Part shown: one piece after another, positions 7,894-16,507 of the stretch
Numbering within the stretch: the first letter of the stretch is position 1
How the letters are laid out: every line of letters starts with the position of its first letter
Assembly (NCBI GenBank): GCA_002408205.1
Contig: DHQY01000005.1
Location: 30,917 to 94,916, forward strand
Direction: 5' to 3'
DNA length: 64,000 nucleotides
Origin: Bacteroidales bacterium UBA5326
GTDB lineage: Bacteria; Bacteroidota; Bacteroidia; Bacteroidales; UBA932
Notes under the pieces: generated by a model
What the model was told of the DNA's origin: nothing
Seen by the model: the letters and a program-made list of their open reading frames with translations, nothing else
The model's database searches: none
Position numbers and translations under genes: made by a program

Positions 7894-9033
7894 ATGCAGC
7901 CTGTATATATAACCAAGACTTCTTCTTTTTTCCCCAACGAACCGGTTCCCAGCAGCGATATGGAGCAATATATCGGGATGATAGGAGGAAAACCGTCCAG
8001 AGCCAAAGAACTTATTTTAAGAAATAACGGAATAAAAACCAGGTATTATGCCCTTGACCGAAACGGGAAGGTTACCCATACGGCCTATGATATGGCCGTA
8101 AAGGCGCTGGAAAAACTCTATGACACTGATTTTGCGGTCGATGACCTTGAATTGTTGGCGGTAGGTACAACATCACAGGAAATGATCATGCCCTCGCACG
8201 GGGTGCAGATACACGGACAGATGGGAGGAACCCGCCATACAGAAGTCGTTTCTTTTGCCGGTTCCTGTTGCAGCGGGATGCATGCGCTCAAGTATGCCTG
8301 GATGGCCATTGCCTTGGGAGAGAAAAAAAATGCCGTTGCCCTGGTTTCAGAAAGGCTGTCGGCATGGATGAGGGCCAATTATTTTACCAAAGAGTATGAA
8401 GATCTCCAACGTTTGCAGGATGACCCCATTATAGCGTTTGAGAAGGATTTTCTCCGGTTTATGCTGTCGGACGGCGCCGGTTCGGTTAAACTTTCAGATA
8501 CGCCGGGACGGAACGGTATTTCATTAAAGGTAGACTGGATTGAGCTTACTTCGTTTGCCAATACGCTTCCTACCTGTATGTATGCCGGGGCAGATTTTGA
8601 TGATTCCGGCAAGCTCATGGGCTGGACCCATTTTCCAGAAGACGAATGGTTCAGCCGCTCTCTGTTCTCTCTCAAGCAGGACACTAAACTGTTGGGCGAG
8701 AATATTGTTAAGATGGGAGGCCGGTTTTTTGTCGAATTAATGCAGAAGTACAGTCTTACCCCGGATAAAATCACCTGGTTTTTGCCGCATCTTTCTTCAA
8801 TGTATTTCAGGCCCAGGATCATGAAACTGTTGGAAGATATACAGTTTGTAATACCGGAAGAACGATGGTTCCTGAATCTGCCCCGGGTGGGGAACGTCGC
8901 TGCAGCTTCTGCCTTTCTTATGCTCGACGAGCTTATTGGGACAAAACAATTAAAAAGCGGAGATACTCTGCTTTTTATGGTCCCCGAAAGCGCTCATTTT
9001 TCTTACGCATATGTACACATGACCGTTTGCTGA
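7894..9033 (+). CDS. darB: DarB-like ketosynthase III, dialkylresorcinol condensing enzyme
   Basis: 379 residues of the KAS III/thiolase fold. The nucleophilic Cys is in FAGSCCSGMHAL, the catalytic His in FLPHLSS and the Asn in RVGNVAAAS. DarB joins two acyl units, one a beta-ketoacyl thioester, to form the ring that DarA aromatises. TTSQEMIMPSHGVQIHG is the acyl-binding region seen in this branch. The pairing with darA separates it from the FabH of primary fatty-acid synthesis. Confidence 0.87.
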   Translation: MQPVYITKTSSFFPNEPVPSSDMEQYIGMIGGKPSRAKELILRNNGIKTRYYALDRNGKVTHTAYDMAVKALEKLYDTDFAVDDLELLAVGTTSQEMIMPSHGVQIHGQMGGTRHTEVVSFAGSCCSGMHALKYAWMAIALGEKKNAVALVSERLSAWMRANYFTKEYEDLQRLQDDPIIAFEKDFLRFMLSDGAGSVKLSDTPGRNGISLKVDWIELTSFANTLPTCMYAGADFDDSGKLMGWTHFPEDEWFSRSLFSLKQDTKLLGENIVKMGGRFFVELMQKYSLTPDKITWFLPHLSSMYFRPRIMKLLEDIQFVIPEERWFLNLPRVGNVAAASAFLMLDELIGTKQLKSGDTLLFMVPESAHFSYAYVHMTVC

Positions 9034-9035
9034 TT

Positions 9036-9434
9036 ATGAAAATCAAAGAAGTGCCCCAGGACGGAGCGATCCTGGAATCTACGGCAGTAAGGGATGTCTG
9101 CTATGCCCTTGACGAAGACGGAACATATAAAGAGGTCCTTAGCGTAGGCTGGTCTCCCAAGAACGAGGCCATTCAATTTGCCTGGAGTGCTATTAACGAA
9201 GAGTCCGCAAAGATCCGACAGGAGGTCATGGAAGGCAAGTTGAGCCCTTTGGCCTATCACCTGAGCCGCTTGGTGATGACTCCGCGGATACTGGCCGATT
9301 ATACCGGGTTTTCCACCAGAAAGATCAAAAAATTCTGCAGACCGGAATTATTTGCAGGCCTTAATTACGAGGTCCTTGAAAAATTGGCCGGAGCGTTGAA
9401 TATAAGCGTAGAACAATTAAGGAGTATCGATTGA
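9036..9434 (+). CDS. Small protein with C-terminal HTH-like segment
   Basis: 132 residues from ATG at 9036, 2 bp after darB. No signal peptide or membrane segment. The C-terminal third (ILADYTGFSTRKIKKF ... LEKLAGALNISVEQL) reads like a Cro/Xre-type helix-turn-helix. The N-terminal half is not recognised. Placement between darB and the BtrH-like gene suggests a cluster-specific regulator or an accessory protein. I do not recognise the family. Confidence 0.6.
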   Translation: MKIKEVPQDGAILESTAVRDVCYALDEDGTYKEVLSVGWSPKNEAIQFAWSAINEESAKIRQEVMEGKLSPLAYHLSRLVMTPRILADYTGFSTRKIKKFCRPELFAGLNYEVLEKLAGALNISVEQLRSID

Positions 9435-9436
9435 AC

Positions 9437-10447
9437 ATGCAACTGAATTTTGAACATAAAACAGCAGGTCATTGCGAGAACGGAGTAGTCAGAAATTTAT
9501 TGAAATATTACGAAGTGGATCTGAGTGAACCCATGATTTTGGGCTTGGGATCGGGATTGTTTTTTTCCCACATGCCTTTTTACAAAATGCATGGAATGCC
9601 CATTACCTCGTTCAGGCCCTTACCCGGTGCTATTTTTTCCAGTGTGACCCGGCGTCTGAGGGTAAAAATCAAACGGTATAAATTCAGCAACCCCGACAAG
9701 GCCATGGCTAAACTGGATGAGATCCTTTTTCGTGAGATCCCTGTAGGTCTGCTGGTAGGTGTGTATAATCTGCCTTACTTTCCAAAAGAGTACCGGTTCC
9801 ATTTTAATGCGCATAATATTTGCGTAATAGGAAAAGAAGGCGATGAATATATAGTATCGGATCCCGTTGTGATCCAGAAATGCCGGCTTTCTTCCGCCGA
9901 TCTGAAAACCGTACGGTATGCGCAGGGAACATATCCTCCCAGGGGACGGATGTATCATATAAGTAGTATTAAACGTCTCAGGCCGGTAGATGAACAGATG
10001 GTCAGAAAAGCCATCCTCAAGACGTGTAACCGCATGCTTCATATTCCTCTCCCCATGTTCGGAGTGAAAGGGATCGCTTATCTGGCGACGAGAATGAGAA
10101 ACTGGGTTGCCATGTACGGCGAGCGTGGCGCAGCGCTTAACCTGGCCCAGGTTATCCGTATGCTCGAAGAAATAGGTACCGGAGGAGCCGGATTCCGTTT
10201 TATGTATGCTGCTTTTCTTCAGGAGGCGGGTGAATTCCTCGGCAAACCGGCGCTGAGAGACTTATCGCTTGAATTAACGGCCATTGGCGATCTTTGGCGT
10301 GATTTCTCCTATCATGCGGCACGGTTCTTTAAGAAGCGCGAGGGGGAAGTCGCTTCGTACGATCAGGTGGCAGACAAACTAATGAAAATCTCGCAACGGG
10401 AAAAAGAAGTTTTTACCCGCCTGGAAAAAATTATGAAAAGTGAATAG
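9437..10447 (+). CDS. BtrH-like acyltransferase with C-terminal DUF4872-like region
   Basis: 336 residues from ATG at 9437 (a TTG two codons earlier is less likely). AGHCENGVVRNLLKYY followed by GLGSGLFF matches the N-terminal BtrH domain, whose Cys is the likely nucleophile. FHFNAHNICVIG and YIVSDP supply the expected His and Asp. BtrH moves an acyl group from an acyl carrier protein in butirosin synthesis. Here it may hand a finished acyl or resorcinol unit to an acceptor. The C-terminal helical half resembles DUF4872. It overlaps the ABC ATPase gene by 8 bp. Confidence 0.75.
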   Translation: MQLNFEHKTAGHCENGVVRNLLKYYEVDLSEPMILGLGSGLFFSHMPFYKMHGMPITSFRPLPGAIFSSVTRRLRVKIKRYKFSNPDKAMAKLDEILFREIPVGLLVGVYNLPYFPKEYRFHFNAHNICVIGKEGDEYIVSDPVVIQKCRLSSADLKTVRYAQGTYPPRGRMYHISSIKRLRPVDEQMVRKAILKTCNRMLHIPLPMFGVKGIAYLATRMRNWVAMYGERGAALNLAQVIRMLEEIGTGGAGFRFMYAAFLQEAGEFLGKPALRDLSLELTAIGDLWRDFSYHAARFFKKREGEVASYDQVADKLMKISQREKEVFTRLEKIMKSE

Positions 10448-11201
10448 TCAGTATGCCATAGAAACGGTTCACCTGAAAAAGACATACCGCGGGAAAGCCG
10501 GGCCTACGCTCGATGACCTTTGTCTGAGGATTCCTTATGGATCCCTTTTTGGCCTTCTTGCGCCGAACGGTGCCGGAAAAACAACGGCCATCAATGTGAT
10601 TTGCGGGTTAAGGAGATTTGACGGAGGAGCAGTATTTGTTGGCGGACATTCTATTGCAACGGAAATGAAAGCCGTCAAGCCGTTGCTGGGACTCGTGCCT
10701 CAGGAGATAGCCCTTTTTCCCTCGCTGACCGCCAGGGAGAACCTGAAAATTTTCGGAGGGCTAAACGGTTTATCCGGATCAAAACTGAACAGCCGGGTGG
10801 ATGAATTGCTTACTCTTTTTGATCTGACCCAAAGCCGGGATACCATTATCGGTCACTTTTCGGGTGGCATGAAGCGAAGGATCAACCTCATAGCCGGTAT
10901 GCTTCATTCCCCCCGGATCCTTATTCTGGACGAACCAACTGTTGGAGTAGATGCGCAATCCCGGAAATTGATTCTTGATAAACTGCTGGAAATCAATCGT
11001 TCAGGGACCACTATTTTATTTATTTCACATTACCTGGAAGAGGCCGAGGAGATTTGTAGCGAGGTGGCCTTTATGGACCGGGGAACTATCTTGTGTCAGG
11101 GGAATCCATCCCGGCTGAAAGCCGGTTACAGCGAGTGCCCAAACCTGGAATCGCTGTATCTGACACTTACCGGGAAAAAAATGAGGGACCATCATGAATA
11201 A
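10440..11201 (+). CDS. ABC exporter ATP-binding subunit
   Basis: 253 residues starting at GTG 10440, as there is no suitable in-frame ATG. Walker A is APNGAGKTTAIN, the signature motif FSGGMKRRINL, Walker B ILILDEPTVGVD and the H-loop ISHYLEEAEE. These place it in the ABC-2 (DrrA/CcmA-like) group. It works with the permease that starts 8 bp inside its 3' end. The likely substrate is the lipid or pigment made by the cluster, which is an inference from position. Confidence 0.93.
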   Translation: MNSQYAIETVHLKKTYRGKAGPTLDDLCLRIPYGSLFGLLAPNGAGKTTAINVICGLRRFDGGAVFVGGHSIATEMKAVKPLLGLVPQEIALFPSLTARENLKIFGGLNGLSGSKLNSRVDELLTLFDLTQSRDTIIGHFSGGMKRRINLIAGMLHSPRILILDEPTVGVDAQSRKLILDKLLEINRSGTTILFISHYLEEAEEICSEVAFMDRGTILCQGNPSRLKAGYSECPNLESLYLTLTGKKMRDHHE

Positions 11202-12465
11202 GCTTAAATACCTGTTATATAAAGATTTTCTTTTGCTGATCAGGGATGTGGCCGGTCTGCTTCTGATGTTCCTTATGCCTGTCATTTTGGTCGTCCTTAT
11301 GACTTTGTTGCAAGACAGTACACTGAATGTGGTAAAAGACACCCATGTGCCTTTATTGTTGGTAAATAACGATAAAGGTGAATTGGGAAAGATTATTGAA
11401 GAGGAGATAACCCGTACAGGCATTTTTGATGTTACCGGTCTTTTAAAAGGCCGCAAACCCGGTCTGGAAGAGTTGGAAAAGGAGGTGGCCTCGAGCCATT
11501 ATATGATGGGAATCTACATCCCGGAGAATACCACAGAAAGTATTCGCGCCAATGTAGCCGAATATGTGCTGGCTGCCTTTAGCGGGGAGGAGGAGATGCC
11601 TCCCATTAAGAAAGTGGACCTTACTGTTTTTATTGACCCTACAACCAAAACATCTTTTTTTACGGCTGTTACAAGTACTTTACAGGAAAAGGCTCAGAAA
11701 GTGCAGTTTGAGTTTATCCTCAGCCAGATGACCGAGCAGGTGAACAACATGAGCCCTATTCCCTTCAATACAAAAGGCTTTACCGGCGATCAGGTGAATA
11801 TTGAAATTCGCAACGCACGGCTGGAGGGAAAAGATATCGTTCCCAACTCGGTACAGCACAATGTCCCCGCCTGGTCTCTTTTTGCTATATTTTTTATTGT
11901 TGTGTCCCTGGCCGGCAGTATTATAAGGGAACGCGAGGGGGGCAGTTTCTCCCGTTTGCTTACCATGCCTTGTTCCTATACAGAATACCTGTTGAGCAAA
12001 GCGCTTGTGTTTACCCTGGTGGCATTGATCCAGTTTGCCATCATGTTGCTTATGGGAATGTATGTTCTTCCGTATTTCGGGCTTGAATCTCTTAACCCCG
12101 GGACATCTTTCCCTGCATTGTTCATTCTGGCACTTTCCTGCGCTTTTGCCGCCATCGGGTATGGCATTGCCATTGGCAACCTCGCCCGGACCGATCAGCA
12201 ATCCTCTGTCTTTGGTGCCATATCTGTGGTAATCATGGCTGCGGTGGGCGGAGTATGGGTCCCGTCTTTCCTTATGAGCGATGTGATGAAGAATATCAGC
12301 CTCCTTTCTCCCATGCACTGGGGCCTTTCAGGCTTTTATGATATTTTTCTGCGTGATGCCGGGGTTGTTGCCATACTGCCCGAGAGCGCGGCACTATTCG
12401 GTTTCGGGGCCGTCTGTTTTGCCCTGGCGGTAGGATACAACCACAAATACCGGATAGATATCTGA
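11194..12465 (+). CDS. ABC-2 type exporter permease
   Basis: 423 residues. One N-terminal membrane helix (VAGLLLMFLMPVILVVLMTLL) is followed by a large extracytoplasmic domain of about 180 residues. Five further helices sit in the C-terminal half, between about residues 230 and 420 (WSLFAIFFIVVSLAGSII, VFTLVALIQFAIMLLMGM and others). REREGGSFSRLL is the conserved cytoplasmic loop of this family. It is the membrane partner of the preceding ATPase. Confidence 0.92.
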   Translation: MNKLKYLLYKDFLLLIRDVAGLLLMFLMPVILVVLMTLLQDSTLNVVKDTHVPLLLVNNDKGELGKIIEEEITRTGIFDVTGLLKGRKPGLEELEKEVASSHYMMGIYIPENTTESIRANVAEYVLAAFSGEEEMPPIKKVDLTVFIDPTTKTSFFTAVTSTLQEKAQKVQFEFILSQMTEQVNNMSPIPFNTKGFTGDQVNIEIRNARLEGKDIVPNSVQHNVPAWSLFAIFFIVVSLAGSIIREREGGSFSRLLTMPCSYTEYLLSKALVFTLVALIQFAIMLLMGMYVLPYFGLESLNPGTSFPALFILALSCAFAAIGYGIAIGNLARTDQQSSVFGAISVVIMAAVGGVWVPSFLMSDVMKNISLLSPMHWGLSGFYDIFLRDAGVVAILPESAALFGFGAVCFALAVGYNHKYRIDI

Positions 12466-12503
12466 CGGGTTTTTTGTAACTTTCAAACAAATTGATTTTT
12501 ATT

Positions 12504-14666
12504 ATGTTTAATGTAAGTGTAATAAATTTAGAATCAGTTGTTTGTATTTTTCCTGAAGGCAGACTGGACACTCAGAGCTACGAGAGTTTCTGTAATGTTC
12601 TTCAATATCATCAGGATAAGGAAGAATACCTGATTATTGATTTTACCAAGTGTAATTATCTTTCAAGCAGCGGGATCCGTCTTTTACTGGGCGCATCCAA
12701 AAAGTTAAGTGCCAAAGGCGGTTCCCTGATGCTCTCTTTTTTACCTGCCGAGATTTTCCAGGTGCTTGAAATGGCTGGCCTGAGTGCGTTACTTCGTATT
12801 TTCGGAACAACCGACAAGGCGCTCGGGGAAATACTGAAATTAAAGAATGTTACAGGGAGACGGATAGTAACACAGCAGGACGGACGTGCCTATATTCTGG
12901 ACCGGACAGGCCAGGGAGTGCAGGATGTCCTGGTATGGCAACAACCAGATTTGGCCGGTTATAATGAATTGACACTGGCCTCCGGAACGGGCTGTCCCGC
13001 CGAGAACCTGGAGCCGGATCCCGAATTGATGGGCCATTTCTTCCTTGTGGGCCATTGTGCCGGCTTTTTCCCGTATAAACCATCTCTTTCTCCTGAATTC
13101 AGAGTGGTCCGGGACGCTACACAGGGGGTTGTCTATGTAAACAGGGCTTTTTCTCATCCGGGCAACCCCGGGTACAGAGTACGTCTGGAGCGGGGCGGAG
13201 AAATTAGACTGCAAGAATTGATAAATGTTTTGCCCCGCTTACCTTATCAACAGGAGAGTATGGATATCCGGGCGGTCATTGTAGCCGATTACAGCCATAC
13301 CAGCCCTTTGTTTATTCTGTTGTTTTATGGGATGGATAACGAGATGAACGGCGGGGCGTTTGTTCTGAACAGGATGCCCGATCTTCAGCATGACGACAGT
13401 TTTTCTGATTTCTGCTATCGTGCGCTTACCATTCATAATATTGAAGAAGTACAATCTCCCGATCTGTCGGCTGTATTATACGATCCGGTTATATGGCTCT
13501 TCTTTTCACGCTCATGGTCCAATGCTACAGGGCACAGGGTTGAGGTCCAAACGTCTGACGGAACCGGGCTTATGTCCTATGAACGTTTTCTAGCCCGGAA
13601 ACTGTACTCCGATTCTGTTAAAATAACCGTAAAACAGTTACACGGCGGTTACTCCGCAAAGACTTTCCAGGTTGAATCGTTTGACCATCACGGTCGCAAG
13701 CTTAGACCCACAGTGCTCAAAATGGCCGGACGCGACATGATAGCGCGCGAAGCAGAATGTTGCCAGAAATATGCTCTTCCCTATATCCTGAATAACAGTG
13801 CGATGGTTTTGGGAACTTCTTTCTTTTGCGGAAAAGGAGCACTCCGATATAATTTTGTAGGCATAGGCGGTGAAAAAACGCGGCTAAAATGGCTTACCCA
13901 TTATTTTGACACCTGGCCGGTTGAAATGCTGGAACCCCTGTTCGACAAGATCTTCCTTCATATTCTTATCCCATGGTACGGTCAACCTGTACGAGATATC
14001 ATTTATCCCTGCAAAGAACACAATCCCATGTATACTTTCTTTCCGGACCTTTGCGAGTCGGCCGGAACAGAATTGGGTATAAAGGCGGAAGATCCGGTTA
14101 TGACGCTGTCCGGTATAGAAGAGGAAATGCCCAATCCGTATTTTGTGCTTAAATATGTCTGCAAAGAAAAGGAAAGCATGGGCATAGATTACTATACTTC
14201 GGTCTGTCATGGCGATCTGAATATGCAGAATATTCTTCTGGACGATGAAATGAATGTCTACCTGATTGATTTTTCCGAGACAAAGCCCCGTTCTGTTGTT
14301 TCGGATTTTGCACGGCTCGAGGCCATTTTCATGGTCGAATCGGCTCCTTTGGAAGATGAAAGAGATCTTGAATCTATGGTCAGATTCCTGTACCGGGTCT
14401 ATTCCGGAGAAGGTCTTCTTCTGCCTGAAAATGTTTTTTGGAATGGGAAAGGAGAAGCTGTCATGCGAAGGAATATTGCTTTAACTTCCAAAATGAGGCA
14501 ATATGCCATGGCATCTACACGCGGCATCCACGACATAAGACCTTATTACTTTGCATTGCTTGAATGGGTTTTGCCCGTGGTATGCTATTCGTCTGTCTCT
14601 GTATTACACAAAAGATTGTCTGCCAGTCTGGCTTCGATCTTGTATAATAAGCTTAAACTGATATAA
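12504..14666 (+). CDS. STAS domain fused to a phosphotransferase-like kinase
   Basis: 720 residues from ATG at 12504. Residues 1-105 are a STAS (anti-sigma-antagonist) domain: GRLDTQSYESF, YLIIDFTKCNYLSSSGIRLLL with a Ser triplet at the usual phosphorylation site, then the LEMAGLSALLRIF helix. Residues 110-350 are not recognised. The C-terminal half has an aminoglycoside/choline-kinase-like core, with HGDLNMQN (H569, D571, N576) and IDFSET (D589). It follows the ABC permease by 38 bp in the same direction, so it may gate synthesis or export. STAS joined to an APH-like kinase in one chain is unusual. Substrate unknown. Confidence 0.7.
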   Translation: MFNVSVINLESVVCIFPEGRLDTQSYESFCNVLQYHQDKEEYLIIDFTKCNYLSSSGIRLLLGASKKLSAKGGSLMLSFLPAEIFQVLEMAGLSALLRIFGTTDKALGEILKLKNVTGRRIVTQQDGRAYILDRTGQGVQDVLVWQQPDLAGYNELTLASGTGCPAENLEPDPELMGHFFLVGHCAGFFPYKPSLSPEFRVVRDATQGVVYVNRAFSHPGNPGYRVRLERGGEIRLQELINVLPRLPYQQESMDIRAVIVADYSHTSPLFILLFYGMDNEMNGGAFVLNRMPDLQHDDSFSDFCYRALTIHNIEEVQSPDLSAVLYDPVIWLFFSRSWSNATGHRVEVQTSDGTGLMSYERFLARKLYSDSVKITVKQLHGGYSAKTFQVESFDHHGRKLRPTVLKMAGRDMIAREAECCQKYALPYILNNSAMVLGTSFFCGKGALRYNFVGIGGEKTRLKWLTHYFDTWPVEMLEPLFDKIFLHILIPWYGQPVRDIIYPCKEHNPMYTFFPDLCESAGTELGIKAEDPVMTLSGIEEEMPNPYFVLKYVCKEKESMGIDYYTSVCHGDLNMQNILLDDEMNVYLIDFSETKPRSVVSDFARLEAIFMVESAPLEDERDLESMVRFLYRVYSGEGLLLPENVFWNGKGEAVMRRNIALTSKMRQYAMASTRGIHDIRPYYFALLEWVLPVVCYSSVSVLHKRLSASLASILYNKLKLI

Positions 14667-14676
14667 AACATGAACC

Positions 14677-15210
14677 ATGAGAAAAAATGTTTTTCTTCTA
14701 ACATTACTAATAACTATGATCTGGTCCGGAAACATGGCAGCACAAGATTTTTATGAACTGTCATTTAAAACCATTACGGGAGAAAATTATGATTTTGCCC
14801 GGCTTAAAGGCAAGAAAGTTCTTATTGTAAATACAGCTTCTAAATGCGGTTTTACACCTCAATTCAAAGAATTGGAGGCGTTGAACAAAGAATATGCCCC
14901 CGGGCTGGTTATTCTGGGATTTCCTTCGAATGATTTTATGAACCAGGATCCGGGGACCAATCAGGAGATTAAGGAATTTTGTGAGATCAATTACGGCGTA
15001 ACCTTCCAGATGATGGACAAATCGTCTGTAAAAGGGAAAAATATCAATCCGGTTTTCAAATGGCTTTCCGATAAAAGTCAAAACGGCTGGAATGACAAAG
15101 CTCCGGGCTGGAATTTTGCAAAGTACCTTATTGATGAACAAGGACGTCTGATTGGGGTATGGCCTTCAAAGACCAAACCTTCAGATCCGGAAATCACAGG
15201 TAAGCTGTAA
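14677..15210 (+). CDS. Secreted glutathione peroxidase family (probably thioredoxin-dependent)
   Basis: 177 residues with an N-terminal signal peptide (cleavage near AAQD). The peroxidatic Cys57 is in NTASKCGFTPQ. GWNFAKYLI supplies the catalytic Trp and Asn. The usual FPCNQFG motif reads FPSNDFMNQ, so the conserved Gln is Asp. A second Cys in KEFCEINYGVTF fits the resolving Cys of thioredoxin-type enzymes. It should reduce hydroperoxides in the periplasm. It may be read through from the cluster upstream (10 bp gap). It ends 1 bp from the convergent FemAB-like gene. Confidence 0.88.
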   Translation: MRKNVFLLTLLITMIWSGNMAAQDFYELSFKTITGENYDFARLKGKKVLIVNTASKCGFTPQFKELEALNKEYAPGLVILGFPSNDFMNQDPGTNQEIKEFCEINYGVTFQMMDKSSVKGKNINPVFKWLSDKSQNGWNDKAPGWNFAKYLIDEQGRLIGVWPSKTKPSDPEITGKL

Positions 15211-15211
15211 G

Positions 15212-16306
15212 CTACCTGACCAGGTGAAATCCTCGGCTCAGGAGTTCGGACGATCTGAACTCGTTGTATTTATCGCTAATAAGCGGATAATCCCAACAGC
15301 CCAGGCTATGGTAGAGTTTACCTCCAAAACCCGTTTTGAATTTATAAAGCCCGTACAGCGGATGTGATGGATTGGGCCCCGGCGATATACCAAACATATC
15401 ATATTCTGTACATCCTTTTTCTTTTGAGATCCTTATGGCTTCCCACTGCAGCGCATAGGTTGCCATCAGGTTCCTGTGTTCAGAGGAAGACGCCCCGTAC
15501 AGGTATGAGCCTCTGGTCCCGCTAATAATCAGGAACATGGCTGCCAGCGGAATCCCGTCCCACTCGGCAACCAGCAGCATCACTTCGGCCGGCGACCGGC
15601 TGTTATCCACCCTCGTAGACAGAACGGTCTCGAAATATATTATATCATTCAGGAAAATGTTGTTCCGTATGGCCGTGTCCCTATAGAGATCGTACCAGAT
15701 ACCGAGGTTTTCTATGCCCGTTACCCTTACGTTCACTCCTTTCTTCTGGGCCAGGCGGATATTATATCTTGTTTTGGGCTTCATCCCGTCGAGCATATTT
15801 TCCTTGCCGACATTAAGGTTAAGGTAAATAGTGCTTGAAGGAAGGATATTGAAATGGGCTTTCTTAAAATTCCACTTAACGGTGTTGCAGTTAAAGCGGA
15901 ATTCCTGTGCATTAACCGACGGTTCTCCCAGCCAGTCTCCCTGTGAACTGAAATGGGAGTTGTCTTTTGCCCAATAAGATTCCCAGCACAAATCATAACG
16001 TATTGTTATGCAGTTTTTTGGAAGAAAAGAGCGAAGGCATTCAGACAGTTCTTCCAGAAAAGGCCCCTGTGATGCTTCGTCCGGTTCCAGTTCGGGTCCG
16101 TAGGGAACATAGGCAATAGTATATGTCTCATCCAGGGGCTGGATGAGTACTAACAGATCTGATGTTTTAGTTTTGGCGTACCTGAAATTTACTGCAACGG
16201 GAAAAGATCCCAGCTTGTTTTTTACCGCAGACCAGAAAGCCGTTTGTTGGACTATTGGTGTTTCGTAAAGAAGTTCAATGTCTTTTCTGAAAACATCCTG
16301 TAGCAT
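15212..16306 (-). CDS. FemAB-like peptidyltransferase (GNAT fold)
   Basis: 364 residues. KPKTRYNIRLAQKKGVNVRV and the C-terminal GSYLYGASSSEHRNLMATYALQWEAI, CTEYDMFGISP and LYKFKTGFGG match the FemABX family, which uses aminoacyl-tRNA to extend peptidoglycan cross-bridges. In Bacteroidota related proteins have also been tied to exopolysaccharide or lipid modification. It is the last gene of a three-gene minus-strand unit (cyclase, 61-residue membrane protein, this gene). Confidence 0.87.
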   Translation of the reverse strand: MLQDVFRKDIELLYETPIVQQTAFWSAVKNKLGSFPVAVNFRYAKTKTSDLLVLIQPLDETYTIAYVPYGPELEPDEASQGPFLEELSECLRSFLPKNCITIRYDLCWESYWAKDNSHFSSQGDWLGEPSVNAQEFRFNCNTVKWNFKKAHFNILPSSTIYLNLNVGKENMLDGMKPKTRYNIRLAQKKGVNVRVTGIENLGIWYDLYRDTAIRNNIFLNDIIYFETVLSTRVDNSRSPAEVMLLVAEWDGIPLAAMFLIISGTRGSYLYGASSSEHRNLMATYALQWEAIRISKEKGCTEYDMFGISPGPNPSHPLYGLYKFKTGFGGKLYHSLGCWDYPLISDKYNEFRSSELLSRGFHLVR

Positions 16307-16314
16307 GATTATCC

Positions 16315-16500
16315 CTAAGCCGCCACGTCCTTCAATAACTCATATACCAGGATAACAGGCCAGATAATGGCTTTGAGCACACCCAATACGCCCATCCAGA
16401 ATCCGGTTGCCTGCGCAATAAAATAAATGACAGCTCCAATAAAGCCGAGTCCGTAGACCGCGCCACAAGATGCGCTTTTTTGCATTTCTTTCTTTTCCAT
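16315..16500 (-). CDS. 61-residue membrane protein
   Basis: Two hydrophobic segments (AVYGLGFIGAVIYFIAQAT and VLGVLKAIIWPVILVYELL) after a short charged N-terminus. It lies 7 bp after the cyclase gene and 8 bp before the FemAB-like gene, so it is in the same transcript. Similar tiny two-helix proteins are common in bacteria, with no assigned function. Confidence 0.7.
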   Translation of the reverse strand: MEKKEMQKSASCGAVYGLGFIGAVIYFIAQATGFWMGVLGVLKAIIWPVILVYELLKDVAA

Positions 16501-16507
16501 ATGTGAT

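Noticed and set aside
11680..12318. 212-codon minus-strand open frame in the ABC permease gene
   Set aside because: Rich in His, Lys and Gln as expected from antisense of hydrophobic codons; no motif.
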